A stretch of DNA of 64,000 nucleotides from positions 1 through 64,000 of the forward strand of contig JAFREE010000081.1 of the NCBI GenBank assembly GCA_019400425.1, read 5' to 3'. A program made the position numbers and the translations under genes. The notes beneath the pieces are model-generated. The model was not told the origin of the DNA and searched no databases. It saw nothing but the letters and a program-made list of their open reading frames with translations. The stretch is from Hymenochaete sp. R1 (lineage: Eukaryota; Basidiomycota; Agaricomycetes; Hymenochaetales; Hymenochaetaceae). Positions 21,774 to 33,977 of the stretch are shown one piece after another (positions within the stretch are counted from its first letter, which is position 1; every line of letters begins with the position of its first letter).

Positions 21774-22529
21774 ATGTCACCCAGAGAGTTCAAATGGACA
21801 GTGGCATCAAAAGTTGTTGACCTATCGCATAAACTTGACGATAACATATCAATCTACCCAGGAGATCCTATCTTCGCTTGCCACTCTGTCTCAAATATAA
21901 AAGATGATGGATGTGCGATCACCAGTCTTTCCTTAGGATCGCACACCGGAACGCATCTCGACGCACCTTCTCATTTTATTGACGGCGGAGCGGACGTAGA
22001 CGAAGTCGATTTGTCGATCCTACAAGGACCAACAGCTGTTATCCGGCTATCAAATCTTCACGAGCATCACAGAATTACATGGAGCGTTTTGCAAAGTGCT
22101 TTCGAAGAACAATACATCTCCCAAGCTGTAGATGACTTTCGCATCATCCTCGTATGTACTGGCTGGTCGGAACTATGGGGACAGCCCAACTATTTACGCT
22201 ATCCGCACATGGACTCGGAAGTGGCGGTCCAGCTTGTGAACTTGGGTATCAAGGTCATCGGTATTGACACATTGAGTCCAGACACTATGGAACCACACGG
22301 AGCCTTTCCGTTCCACGAGACATTTTTGGGAAATGGAGGTATCATTGTGGAGAATCTCACCAACCTTGATCGCATTTGCGGAAAAGATGTCTTCGCGAGT
22401 TTGCTTCCATTAAATTTGAAAGGCAAGTCAAAGTTGATTACATCCCTCTCGAGTCATAGTAGTCTTGTAACCTGAGCTATAATTTTAGGTGTGGATGGAT
22501 CGCCTATTCGTGCAGTGGCCTGGTTGTGA
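21774..22529 (+). CDS. Metal-dependent cyclase / kynurenine formamidase-like
   Basis: Two exons (21774-22422, 22489-22529) encode 229 aa. The family motif HxGTHxDxPxH is exact (SHTGTHLDAPSHF), with DLSHKLDDNISIYPGDP before it and DTLSPD, HETFLGNGGIIVENLTNL after it. These are the Mn/Zn-binding cyclase-family hydrolases (PF04199), which include bacterial-type formylkynurenine formamidase KynB; fungal members are mostly uncharacterised. Read without splicing, the end is KSKLITSLSSHSSLVT, unlike the family. Using a GC donor (AAAG|GCAAGT at 22423) and a TTTTAG acceptor gives LKGVDGSPIRAVAWL, the normal C-terminus. I therefore call a GC-AG intron. It converges on ELP1 with 89 bp between stops. Confidence 0.9.
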
Positions 22530-22618
22530 AGAGCAGGATAAAGGATCCCTTGCTCGTTGAAGAACTGTAGCACTATTGTACATGTATACAAGCAACATTG
22601 TTTTATGGTCATCTGGTC

Positions 22619-25600
22619 TCAGATACTCAAGATCATGAGATCCATCATGTCTTTGTCCTTATTTACCATAGGCTTGGCAATCGCATCGACTGCGTTCTTC
22701 CTTTCTCTCTTCTTCTCTTCCATCCTCTGCGCCCAGGAAGAGCCATCTACCTGACAGCTTTGTTCCCCTTGGCTATCCACGGTTAAAGGCCAGATTTTAT
22801 CCAAAGCTTCTTGGAGTTCCCTCTTAAAGAGAGCGACCTCACCTTGCAAGCTCCTCCCCTCTTCCCGGTGCTCCTGCGAACATCTGAGTAAATGTGGTAT
22901 AAGTCGAAGAGCATCGTCTGGCGAAAAGGTGTTAATGCAATGAAAATCCGAAACTGTAGTAATGTTACTTACTTTGTATCAAATCAAATCGTGTTGACAA
23001 TTTATCGATGGACTTAAGAAGATACTCTTCCTCATCAATTGTCCCTTTTCTTCCTGACCCAATTTTTCGTTCCAACTTCCGCTTCGACCGGGATGATCGC
23101 CTATAAAAAATGTTAAAGTGAAAGGCGCAGTGGCTGTAATCGACTACCAACGAACTTCGAAGCCTTTGATGTTGCAGACAGCGCAACAGTGTATCGAGTG
23201 AAGGCCGTAGGTGCCATTGAGGCGTCGGTCATTACATCGACATTGTGCAAAGCAGGCTCATCTTCAAGGGCATAGAAGGCATCTGCAAAGTTTTGTTCGT
23301 GATGAAGTAATATTCGAAGTTGCATCTTAAATGACACACCAGGTTCCTCTTCTTTCTTTACACGCAACTCCACCAGTCTTGCTACTTGCTTTTGTAATTG
23401 AGTCCTCATCTCTTCGATGTCCTCTGTGATCTGCGCCCGACTATCGAGGAGAGCCGGGTGGACAATTTCCTCGAGAAGGTCTGGCTCCTTGCGTATATTT
23501 ATCTAAAGTTGAAGATGTAAAACACAGACACAAAATAAAAAGAGGAAGGGGAGGGGGGTCTTACAATACGACGCGCCTCAGAGAATAAGTTGCCCTGAAC
23601 AAGAGCGCTAATGCACCGTCGAGTACTATCCGTGTAGTCTAGAAGCACATGTGCTGCTTCCTCATAGCGCTTTTTCGTGAGTAAATCGTCTGATGTGTAG
23701 CGTTATACAAGAAGACTTGAGGGAGACTATTGATTATGTATACCTGCTATACGATGAGCCATGCCATTTGTTTCTTCAGGGCCGATGCCCATATCGCCGG
23801 CCAATTCGAAAGCTTCTCGCCAAAGCAGGGATCGTTCGTACGAAGCAAGTGCCTTTTCACTCTTCTTCGCCTCCACAAAAACTATACGATACTAGGCTTA
23901 GGGATTGCATAACGGGCCTTTACAAAGACTTACGCAATGCAGCTCGCGTAAACTCGCGCCGCTCGAAAGCATAGTCCCCATAGATATCGAGTATGCGCTA
24001 TAGGACTTGGATTATGATCGTAATCGAGAAATATGGGAATCACACGCACCCCATAGCAAGTCTCATTTCCTTTCCACAGAGAAAGTCCAGCATCGAACAA
24101 TCTATGTTTCTCGGTATATGCCAAAGCCTCGTCAAAGTAGTCGAGACCTGTTAGCAAAATTGAATCGGCCGCATTGTGGATGTGGTGCAATTATAGTGCT
24201 ACGGCTATCAAGCTTACCAGCAACATGCAGGTCTTCCAATGCCTTTGAATGCCGTTTCAGGTGGTCATCAATCCTATGCCGCTGGTAAAACTTGGGAAGA
24301 GCGCGAAGTTCTCTCAGGAACGGTAAGTATTCGCGGGGATCCTAGTAAGTCTTTGAGATATAACATAAAACAAAGACAATTAAGAGACCGACCCGCTGAG
24401 AATGCTGGGCGATGAGGAGGACGAGCGAGAAATCGTACATCCCGAGAGCGGTATCAAATAGTTTGTCGACATCGACCAGAAATATTATATACTTGACAGC
24501 GTCTTCGACGAGTTCTGCGTTCCTCTCTAACCAAAAGCGATCAATTCGGACAAGAGTATACTTGAGACTTGATGAGAAATGACCCACCGCGTATATGTAG
24601 CAACAAGGACAGTCCGTATTCGTAATCCGCTGGCTTCTTAATAACGCACGCTGTCAGAATTGAATTCACATATTTATTAATCGAGCGTGATTCAAGTTCA
24701 TTGCGAATAGCATCGCAATATTTGGAGATTCGTACGGGATCCATTGTTGACTGACTGTGGTTCTTATGGTCAAAAAAGGCCGTGATGGTCAGGCCAAATT
24801 ACAGACCTCAGTCCCGTAAGAAAGAGGTTGATGTGGTCCACCTCATTAACTTGGTCAATAAACAATGACAAGTTCGCGAACAACGTATCTCGATCATGAT
24901 CAACGAAGACTGTCAATTCGATGCGATGTTTTCTGCAGGCCAGAAAAGCCTTTCGGTAACGCTTCCTGTGAAACAATGAACTACTACTCTAATACAGGTC
25001 CCAAACTCACTTACGCAGAAATGTCTTCTCGCACTACGGCTAGAACCATGGGTCGTGGATTGATGGTCTCAAGGTTCCCGCGAGGCATCTGCAAAACCAG
25101 ACTCATATTACTCTCGACAGCAGTGACTATACGGGAACCTCTTTCCACACGTCTCCTCTCCCAATGAGACTGGTTCTCGCGATTGGCCTGCTCGCCGAGA
25201 TCCAATATCCTAGAAATAGTTGCGATAGGAGAAAAATAGGCTTCGTGAGTCACTGTTGTGTAGATGACGAATCCAGCAGCAACGGTAAAGGATGTCGAAT
25301 TTGATGCTAACGTGACACTGGAGCCGTCGTCTCCGATACAGAACAATTTTCCAGCTTCGCTGCGACCAACGAACATTGATTTCTCATCCGTGAGGTTGAT
25401 GACTTCTGTTGAATAACAGAACTCAGGGAAGCTTGTTATGAGATCTGGCTCATCGCCAATTTTCGAAACTGCATTTAAGTCAGCTTCGAACAGCCCATTA
25501 TGGCTAATGACACATACCAGAGAAAACTGCGCCATCTGTACTCTGCCAGAAAATTCCAGTTTTTGAGTTTGCAAGCCTTCCACCCCTCCCGGGCATCTCA

Positions 25601-27536
25601 ATCATTCCTGCTTTATCTTGAGTTTCCCCTGAGAGAAGGTATATGAGAAGAACATCGGAACCCGAGATTGTTGTCAGTAGGATGGTACGGAAACTATTTG
25701 GTATACTCGGCTTCTCCTGGACTAGAATCTGTCGAGAGATATGGTGTCCTAGCTCTGCATCACCTTTTACAAAGGAAACCTCCACAGGATCCAACCCTCT
25801 CTGCCTGCCTTCTCCGAGACATGTGTGCATTTTCCACAGCGATATACTGTGTCTCTGATGCAGTAAAGCCATATGATCGCCGGTCGGAGAGAATCCAACA
25901 TGAACTGGAACACCGTGATCGTGAACGTCAAGGATGCAAGAAAACATAGGAGGGGGGATGTTTTGGGTACGGAAAGGGGTCACAAGAAGCGACGCTATCA
26001 AAATAGGTGAACACGACTTCCACACAAATGCTGGGCCTCTTGAACTTACATCCGTCTGTAACAGCTACCGAACCTGTATCATGTGGAGCAACCGCACGAT
26101 CCATGTAAGTTTCCCAAGCGAGAGTATACTCGAGTATGAGTCCTTGAGAATGTTCATTAAGTCTGACACGAACGATAAGCAAAAGATACGCACCGGAGAT
26201 TGCAATAATTAATTTCAATGGAGCCTCTGGGTGCCAAACCAGGGACAAGAAGCGCTCTCCAGAGATCGGGGATACGAGCTCTTGCTTCAGATACCTTCTA
26301 CTGTTATAAGAATAAGCTCTTAATATATGAATGCGCTCACCAATGATAGTTCCCCGTAGTCCATAATTGCACTAGTACATATCCATGAGACATAGCTCTG
26401 GAATACGCAACATCAATAATCATACCACAGTCAGTATCTTTCCTTTGTATCCATACTGCTAATATATTGGAGTCGCTGTTCCATCGTAATTCGCGGACCT
26501 TGTATTTACCACTTTCCCTCAGCTGAAAGTCGCCATGCCGAAGCCCATTCCTTTCGAAAAATACAATGTCATGCCTCTCTGGCCTGCCTGCGCCTCCGCC
26601 CTCGAATCCAAAACCCTGGGAGGCTGCGATCAGGTTTCCACTCGGGCGCCAGCTCAGTACGTGTTCAAGTCCTGGCACTGGTTCTCCGGTACTCTGCAAA
26701 GTACCTTGACGATCGTAAATTCGCAAAACCCTCCTCGAACGGTGTTCAGAACCATTTTCCGGTTTTTGAAGACAAGATATGCAAAACAACGATGCGTCTC
26801 CTCGCCAGGAAACGCGTGGTTGCTCATCATCATCCGGGCTGCTGCCAACCGTTTTGGCCGATGTAGTACTGGTTTGTGCAGCAGATTTCCCTAGAGAGCC
26901 ATGGAATTGTGTCTGTTTTGACCCCCAGCCAACGTTGACCTGTTTGTCTTCTCCAGACTCGGATGATTCGAGCCGGTCCTCCAGAAGGACGTCAAATGTG
27001 CTAGTCATTAAAATGTATTTGTCGTCACCCGTGACCAAAACTAACAACGCCTCGTCAGGGCTCCACGAAGCTGCGCGTATTCCTTGGTCGATGGACCCTA
27101 CGACTTCGAACTTATTACAAATCAGGCTTGATCAACTGGACGCAATAGGGTGCTTAGGCGCACCTGAATATGCCTATCCCTTCCCTCTTCTTCTAATGGA
27201 ATCGATCCGATGTCCCCTTTACTAGTACATATTACGAGCGACTGAAACTCGCTTAAGAAATGGACAGATATCGGGGCGCCCTTAAGTTGAATTCGAACAA
27301 CTTCATTGAGCTCATCCTGTAAAGCGAAGAGCATATGCGTTGACCTCGAGAAGTCTCGGAAATCAAACCTAACTCACCTTTTCGTCAATTCGGAATAGAG
27401 TGATCTCTGGTTCCGGAGCATGGTCTGCTTGCGAGATGAGATATGTTATATCATGCTCTGTATCGAAGGCAATTGTACACAGATGTGCAACTGGCAAATG
27501 CAAGGAACTTGTTGAAGCGATAGAGAGACTCCTCAT
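22619..27536 (-). CDS. ELP1: Elongator complex subunit 1
   Basis: Nineteen exons encode 1310 aa (human 1332): 27378-27536, 27164-27316, 26341-27110, 26194-26294, 26050-26142, 25518-25994, 25015-25468, 24807-24965, 24588-24754, 24393-24526, 24218-24341, 24050-24147, 23934-23997, 23744-23881, 23565-23689, 23340-23502, 23156-23282, 22973-23100, 22619-22917. It is the scaffold of Elongator, which modifies wobble uridines of tRNAs. The N-terminal half is two WD40 propellers (SWSPDEALLVLVTGDDKYIL, LFISC..., LRWNSDSNILAVW, WTTGNYHWYLKQE). The C-terminal half is TPR-like (KYIIFLVDVDKLFDTALGMY, FLRELRALPKFYQRHRIDDH, RILDIYGDYAFERREF). A basic stretch, KRSSRSKRKLERK, before GTIDEEEYLLKSI matches the yeast tRNA-binding/NLS region. 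SSWAQRMEE near the end is also typical. Donor GTTCGT at 23155 is needed for the basic region. Confidence 0.95.
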
Positions 27537-27885
27537 TATCTAGTTTGGGGCGTTAGGTCAAAAGACTGCAAGACAGGCCTTTTCTGAGGTCGAAAGATGG
27601 CTCCAAAAGAAAGACGTGCTGCCCTTCCAGACAAGTGACGAAGTCCAAGGTGAGGGAGTAAGTTCGAGCTGAAATTTCTAAATATGAGCGTTGAGCTGGA
27701 TCGACTCACTCACGCGTGATTTAGCGTGCCGTAAATTTCTCTTTGACTTTGACGCCCATCGTCTAGACTGCCGCGCCTCGTCCACGTCGTCCACAGCGCA
27801 AAATAAGCAATCGTAGATTCTTTCGACGATATATTACAGACATACAGCGAAATACAAAGGGGGAATGGTCGCCATATTATATTAT
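27537..27885. other. ELP1 promoter and neighbour 3' end
   Basis: This 349-bp gap lies between two minus-strand genes. No coding sequence was recognised; the half next to 27537 should hold the ELP1 promoter. Confidence 0.4.
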
Positions 27886-29153
27886 TCAAGGGACAAGCAT
27901 TTGACCCGATGGCCCGGGGCCGGGAACAAACAAATCCTTTATGGCCAGCGTCGACCTTCCCCTGCGCTTCGATTGGACTTCACCATCTGCGGTACTCGAA
28001 AAGACAGAGCTCGTCTGAACGGTCTCGCGCGCGCGTTTACGGGATAGGGAAGGTGAGAGGAGGTCGGAACGCTTGCGTTTCGTCGAGATTGGTAGTTGAT
28101 CACACTCCACTTCCGAAGTTGTGATAGTGCATTCACGCAAACGTATTTTGGCCGATAACGATGCCTCCTGGCAGGTGCCATCACGTGCATCACCACTTCT
28201 TGTTCGACATGTCTTTTCGTGGATACCCTCTGTGTTCCAATTTTGCTTTGACGTGCCAATCGGGGAAGTCAGCTCGTTGTTATCAGGTTGACTGAGTTCG
28301 GGAAGCTTTGACTTGCTCGGGATGCAAATATCGGTGCGGATGGGTTTGGGTCGATATTTTGCTGTTGTAGGATCTTTCTGCCAGCGCTTAAAGGGCGAGC
28401 CGTAAGGATCATCTCGTCTCCGGTATGTCGGTGACCAAGGCATCATCTGTTTCTGTCGGCGTATCAGGTCCTTATTACGTTCTTGGAGATTCTGGTTTTC
28501 CTGAGACAGACGTTTTAGATCCGTTTCGAGCCGGTGCGTATGTCTCTCCAGCTGCGTTACTCTCCGTACTATTGAATCGTAGCAAACCGACTCGAACTCG
28601 GGGCAACTTGGAGAGGGTAGTTGGGCGATAACTTCAGCGTGGTCAGACAACATGTTCTCCAGAAATTCCAGATGGGTCACTTCTTGAGCTTCCGTATGGT
28701 CATGGCCAGAGACATGTGTCGTCGAAATGTTGCCAACAGAGTTTTCTGTACTGATAGTTTTAATCTCCGGGATCCGATCTTCGACTGAACTTAACACTCG
28801 AAGATCTAGACAAGGAGTCACTACGCACTTTTTGATCCTTTTGCGACGCATGTGTCCTCCGGCTTTGTGCCCTGGTTGGGTCTGGGAGGAATACGGATCG
28901 TCTGCTTTGTTTCAGCTTCCTGGGGGTTAGGCGTGCTGCGCAGATTCTTTTTGTGAGTTCGTGTTTCGTTCTTCGGCATGACGGAATCTTGATGTTTATG
29001 AGTTGCTCCAGGCATCCTCCTCCCAACAGACTTCAAATCACGGACTAGTATCTCGAATGCAACCGGTCGCTGAGCTTCAATTATATGCTGAAAATGAATC
29101 GTTAGTGCATATCATTTTTCTGAAGAAAACTAAATGACACGTACGAAAACCAT
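27886..29153 (-). CDS. Unknown coiled-coil, basic nuclear-like protein
   Basis: Three exons (29145-29153, 28829-29087, 27886-28784) encode 388 aa. The first coding exon is only 9 nt (M-V-F), followed by a well-formed intron (GTACGT, CACTAAC branch, TTTTCAG). The N-terminus then reads HIIEAQRPVAFEILVRDLKS, an amphipathic helix likely to be a conserved interaction motif. A coiled coil spans roughly RRVTQLERHTHRLETDLKR to RNKDLIRRQKQM, followed by WSPTYRRRDDPYGSPFKRW. The C-terminal third is Ser/Thr- and Lys/Arg-rich with KRKR and SRKRARE clusters, which suggests a nuclear location. I do not recognise the family. Candidates such as shugoshin-like or scaffold proteins cannot be supported. It is divergent from another coiled-coil gene at 29772. 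Confidence 0.65.
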
Positions 29154-29771
29154 AAGTTTTATGGTGCAATACAGGCTTTCGTGCTCGGGGAGAGTGAAAA
29201 GAAATGATCAAAGGCGAAACAGGCTGGGCACCATATTTAGAGCCAAACACGAAGGCTCAGTCACAAAGGGCTGCGGTTAGAATCAAAAGCGGGCTCAGTC
29301 AAGCTCAGCGTCTTTTATACCATAGAACAAGCCACAACGTCAACGACGGATGAACAATAGGAGTCGGTCTTGCCTTTCGTGGAACTTGAGGGCCTGACTG
29401 CGTACAAGATCACCTCTCATTGCATCCACCGGTAATAGATTTCGAGGATTAAGGTACCCAGCTGGGCTTCTGTGGTGGAACAAAATTCAGATTCGTGTCA
29501 AATGGCGCGGTTCGTTATGTTCTTCAAGCATATGGTGTCATGGTGTATTCAAGTTGTGGTTGGTGAGTTGATCGCGTGCGAAGAATTCGGATATCGGATG
29601 TGGCAGGATTGATTTGGTAATCAGATGGCAAGTGATCGACGTCATGCATCCAAGAATTCAAACCACAGATTTGTTTTCCGCTTTCTCTCTCCATCCATCC
29701 ATTCTTAACGTCACTCGACTTCCGACGACAACCTCACGCTTATACAGCGAAAACTCCAGCCGAAAATTACG
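29154..29771. other. Divergent intergenic region
   Basis: About 620 bp separate the starts of two coiled-coil protein genes. No gene was recognised inside; the CT-rich part near 29680 looks like a core promoter of the plus-strand gene. Confidence 0.4.
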
Positions 29772-31026
29772 ATGGCCGGCGCGCAAAGAACCGTGAAAGA
29801 AAAGCAATCAAAGCCTTACGGGGTGAGAGATGTTTTTGTGGTTTCTCCCCTCTTTCGACACACACATTCTGACCATCGTGGCTCTGTATTTGTTTAGCAA
29901 CGTCGGGTCCGCTTCTCTGAGAGCGTACTTCCGGACGTGCCTGCATCGATCTTGGGCCCTTCTACACCGCCTAGAAGGTCGTCGTCGTCGGTGGACCTAT
30001 CGGCATCCGTCAACCACAAACGGTCGAAGCTGGATAGCAGAGGAAGTTTCTTAATGCCTTCATTTCCTTCTCATAAGGAGAACACTGGAGAGACAGCAGT
30101 GACTGCAGCTCTCGCAGAAGCAGGTACGTGTATTAGCATCCGAAGTCTCCGACTCTAAATACAACTGTGCTCACTCTTACTCTCTCACAGACGCCGCCCT
30201 CAAGAAATTTGGTCGCGACGGACCTGTGAAGCATACCACCTCGTTGAAATGTAAGTTTTCTCTTTCTAATCTGCAATCGGTAGAATTTTGACGCGCGTTT
30301 TGTTCTGATTTTAAAGCTATCTTAAAACCTCGTAATGTACCCGCTATGGAAACAAGAGAGCAATGCCAGTGCCAGTCATTGGCTGAAGAAAATGCTACGC
30401 TTAGAGCTGAGAACGAAAGGCTTCGTCGCGAGCTCGAAGCAAAGGTTAACTCATTTGAGCTATCCAAACTCATGATAACGACAAAGGCACAAGCTCATGA
30501 AGAACAAGTGGCTTGCGACGCGGATGTCGACCACGACGAATATATCCCAACGAAAAGCAAACGTCGCGCCAGTACCCCGCGTCTTTCTTTCTCTTCTACG
30601 CCTTCTCTTTCGTTTGCGTCGTTGTCGACGGCATCGGCCGCAGCTCCCTGCACCCCCATCTCGGCTAAGGGCTGTGGTTTAGACCTCGAAGACTACGTCA
30701 CGCCAAGCCCCGTTGAATACGTGCACTCAACGCCGGCGAAGAAGTGGAAGTCAACACCGCATCTTCCCGTCCGCGTCATCGATGAAGAATACGATGAAGG
30801 CGCCTGCGATACGTCGATGACCAAAATCCCGATGGAGAACGCATACGGCGTGAAAGACGGGATGGATATCGACGCGACAATCGACAAGCTCGCCGTAGGT
30901 ATGAAGAAGTGCTGGCGTATTAGTGACCCGAAATCCTCTCCCGCTGCCACTTCGAGCCTTTCTAGGGCGACAAGCCTCCCTTCCATGGAGTTCATGCTCC
31001 CAGAGCCGCCGCGCTTCAACTTTTAA
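29772..31026 (+). CDS. Unknown protein with short leucine-zipper coiled coil
   Basis: Four exons (29772-29822, 29898-30123, 30191-30250, 30317-31026) encode 348 aa; no family recognised. After a basic start (MAGAQRTVKEKQSKPYG) comes VRFSESVLPDVPASILGP, then TPPRRSSSS. A predicted coiled coil, EENATLRAENERLRRELEAK, sits near residue 130-150, just after the C-x-C motif EQCQCQSLAEE. The rest is Ser/Thr/Pro-rich with many TP and SP sites (STPRLSFSSTP, YVTPSPVEYVHSTPAKKWKS), typical of a cyclin-dependent or MAP kinase substrate. The end, LPSMEFMLPEPPRFNF, is hydrophobic and may be a docking motif. Splice joints all keep phase. A DNA-binding role (bZIP) is not supported because no adjacent basic region of the right spacing is seen. 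Confidence 0.65.
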
Positions 31027-31502
31027 CAAGAAATTGGAACATCACCAGCAAAGTTTAAATGTACTCAAATCGCATGTAACGGAAAACGACTGATCTCGAT
31101 CATTCACGAACTCTTTGCATATCACGGTTTCATAATCAAGCACTGTTTCTCTTCTTTTATTTCTTTTCAATTATTGCATTCTAGGTAGGTTAGGTTGACT
31201 GCATGTAAACGTCCGGCTCCATTCCCAATCCCCCACATTTCCCACACCATCGGCTTTCTTGCTTGTCCTTCTCTTGCATATATTTGGATTATTCTGCTCG
31301 CAATAAAATATGTTGTCCGACTCATCGCTGAAGTGTCTTATTCATGTCCTCGCGCGTTGATTCGCGCCGAAAGTATGAATTTGCGCTTCTCAAGTCACAT
31401 GTCCGCGTTTTTTTTCTCAGGATTCCGATATATTATACAAATTACCGTTCAGTCCGATTCAAGTCTGACTCACGTTCCTTCTTCCATCTTGCTCATTTCG
31501 CG
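31027..31502. other. Intergenic, no gene seen
   Basis: This lies between two plus-strand genes. Frames of 60-120 codons occur around 31195-31548 but are T-rich, without motif, and overlap the true start of the next gene in another frame. Confidence 0.4.
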
Positions 31503-33444
31503 ATGTTTGCCGCTAGAAGAAATACCGTGCCAAATTCTTGCTCTTTAAGAATTGTGACTCAAACGTATCCATCCATATTCAAAGCAGTCCGTTCTTCATG
31601 CGCGGCGCATAGAACCCCAACGCGAAAGCTTGGCTACTTTACACGTGAATTTGGGTCTAACGGTCCAACTCCGAGGTACTTTCACATCGTCATTCTTTTC
31701 TTATCTCAGTCACAGTTGTTCAACTACAGTATATAATCTAAAATCATGATATTGGAAGTACCGGCCAAGAGCAAACCCCAACAGAGGGCCCCGTCTCTGA
31801 GCTACCGCTCGCTGGGATTCGTGTCCTAGAGCTCGGCCAGCTGATCGCTGGTCCCTTCGCAGGTCAACTCCTTGGGTGAGTAACATGTTTAAAAGAATAC
31901 CCAAATGATTCTAGCTAGTCTATAACTCTTTTCGCATGACTATGGGATTGATACTTAAATTCTCCTTCGATCCTTTTTTACTTTTATTTTTTCTCAGCCA
32001 CTTCGGTGCAGAAGTAATCAAGGTCGAGCCGCCTTTGATGGGTGATCCTCTCCGTCTCTGGCGCGAGCTTGACATTGACGGCGTCAGTCCGTGGTTCAGA
32101 AGCCTGCATCGAAACAAGAAGAGTGTGACTATCGATATACGGAAAGACGAAGGCAAGCAGTGAGTTGTTTTGATTTACTCAATTGTGGTTCGTTCAGGCG
32201 TGAGTGACTTCGATTCTTTCCAAGGCTAGTGAAAGAGCTCGCGATCAAAAGCGATATTCTACTCGAGAATTTCAAGCCAGGCAGTAAGCAGTCGTTCTCC
32301 TTCTTCATCTGGTTTGTTTCCTTATTTCAATCTAGCTTTAGAGAAATGGGGCCTCGATCCCGCCTCTCTGCACCCATACAACCCAGATCTCATTTTCATT
32401 CGTGTGAGTGGTTACGGTCAGACAGGTCCCTGGTCAACACGCGGTGGATATGCAGGAGTCTGCGAGGCCGAGAGTGGATTCCGTTACATCAACGGCTTCC
32501 CAGATGAGAACGGGCTGCTTGCAGGGGCTCCTGTTCGGCCGAACATCAGCCTTGGTGATTCAGTGACCGGAATGCATGCGGCATTTGGAGCGGTGCGTGG
32601 TCACATTTAGCCAGTACCACCAGGCCAAAAGAAAGCTGAACGAGCGAGGTTTGTACAGGTGCTAGCGCTATTATCCAAAGATCGAAGGAAGGCCAACGGA
32701 AAGAATGGCGGCCAAACAGTAGACGTTAGCATATTGGACAGGTAAACTCTTCTCGTTCTTCTTCAACGCCCAATTAACGCCGCGTTCCTCAGCATGATGA
32801 ATCTCATGGAAGGCATCGTCCCCGAATACTCCCGCAAAGGCGTCATCCGCGGACCGTCCAGCTCCTCCGTCACTGGCATTGTCCCCACAAACGCCTATCC
32901 CACCTCCGTCCCCTCCGCCTTCGTCGTCATCGGCGGCAACGGCGAGTCCATCTACACCCGCCTCATGACCACCATCGGCCGACCGGAGCTCACGGGCCCG
33001 AACTACGAAGGGAACCATAAGCGTGTGCTGAGGCAGGCGGAGATCGAGGACGCGATTGCGGCGTGGGCGAAGGAGAGGACGCCTGAGGAGATTTGTAGGG
33101 TGATGGACGAGGCGGGGGTGCCGAGGGGACGGGTGATGAATATTAAGGATCTTATGGAGTCGGACCATGTGAGGGAGAGGGGGATGATTGAGAGTGTGCG
33201 TGTGCCGTTCCGTGGTGCGCAGGGAGAAGCGAAGTTAGAGGGTGAAGAGGCAGGTTGGGACCTGGAGATGCACAGAGTCACGCCGAGGCTTGAGTGTGAG
33301 ACGCCGACGAGGTGGGCTGGGCCAGACCTCGGGCAGCATAACGAGGAGGTACTCGGAGGTCTACTTGGACTGTCGGCTTCTGATATAAACGGCCTCAAAG
33401 CTCGTGGTGTCACCGGGAAAGCCCACGAAGCCAGCAACGTTTGA
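31503..33444 (+). CDS. Type III CoA-transferase, mitochondrial, SUGCT-like
   Basis: Seven exons (31503-31675, 31759-31875, 31998-32159, 32225-32283, 32336-32592, 32659-32741, 32793-33444) encode 500 aa. The first 58 residues are Arg/Ser/Thr-rich without acids (MFAARRNTVPNSCSLRIVTQ), a typical mitochondrial presequence. The family III fold follows: LAGIRVLELGQLIAGPFAGQ, HFGAEVIKVEPP, HRNKKSVTIDIRKDEGKQLV, ILLENFKPG, VSGYGQTGPWSTRGGY and NISLGDSVTGMHAAFGA, with the likely catalytic Asp near residue 245. The GYGQTGP and PVRPxxSLGD pattern is closest to succinyl-CoA:glutarate CoA-transferase (human SUGCT) and bacterial CaiB/formyl-CoA transferase relatives. A role in dicarboxylic acid or lysine breakdown in mitochondria is inference. 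The C-terminal part is very GC-rich compared with exon 1. Confidence 0.9.
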
Positions 33445-33590
33445 CCTTTATGTTGCGAGAAATCGAGCAGTATTAGTATAGATAGATTCTAGCAACGACA
33501 GCCTGCGTTATTGTTGCTTTGACCCCTCCTTTGGGAAGACTATTTTGTATACCGTCAGTATGCAGAATGAAAACAACAAATCACTCGTCA

Positions 33591-33977
33591 TCACTCACCA
33601 TTTTCCCATTCCTTGCTCGCTCTTTCGTCCGACTCCTTTCTTAGCTTCCCTTCTAGTTCTCCATCATCACGTTCCCGTCTCCCAAAGAAAACAGCTTTCC
33701 AGTCAACCTCTCCATCCCCATCCTTACTTTCCTCAGACCTGTCAAGCGCCTTCCCTTCCCCTCCCTCCCGCATCAACCGCCTCATCCATGCAACTTCTTC
33801 ATCCGGCACACGCTCCCCCGCTCGTAACCGTCCCGCAAGGCCCTCTAGGATGGATACGCGCGCGTCGACAGCATGACGAGCGTCTGAAGCGGCGCGTCGG
33901 GTGTTGAGGAGATGGATTGCTAAGGACGTGAGTGCCGTTGCGTAGATGACGTGGGGGAGGTGTGTAGGAAGAGGCAT
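33591..33977 (-). CDS. Small putative membrane protein, unknown
   Basis: A single exon encodes 128 aa. Residues about 7-24 (LPHVIYATALTSLAIHLLN) form one transmembrane helix near the N-terminus, followed by an Arg/Ala-rich helical stretch (RRAASDARHAVDARVSILEG) with heptad character, then an acidic and basic disordered tail ending WENGE. The arrangement (short N-terminal anchor, cytosolic or matrix helix) is like small mitochondrial or ER tail proteins, but I recognise no named family. The reverse strand is also open but Ser/Pro-only, so I take it as a shadow. Confidence rests on the anchor, length and codon quality. Confidence 0.55.
   Translation of the reverse strand: MPLPTHLPHVIYATALTSLAIHLLNTRRAASDARHAVDARVSILEGLAGRLRAGERVPDEEVAWMRRLMREGGEGKALDRSEESKDGDGEVDWKAVFFGRRERDDGELEGKLRKESDERASKEWENGE

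Noticed and set aside
22423..22475. Normal reading through to the stop at 22475 in the cyclase gene
   Set aside because: The read-through tail does not match the family, whereas the GC-AG spliced tail does.
33545..33907. Ser/Pro/Leu-rich plus-strand frames opposite the small membrane protein
   Set aside because: They are composition shadows of the GC-rich minus-strand gene, with no motif and no hydrophobic core.
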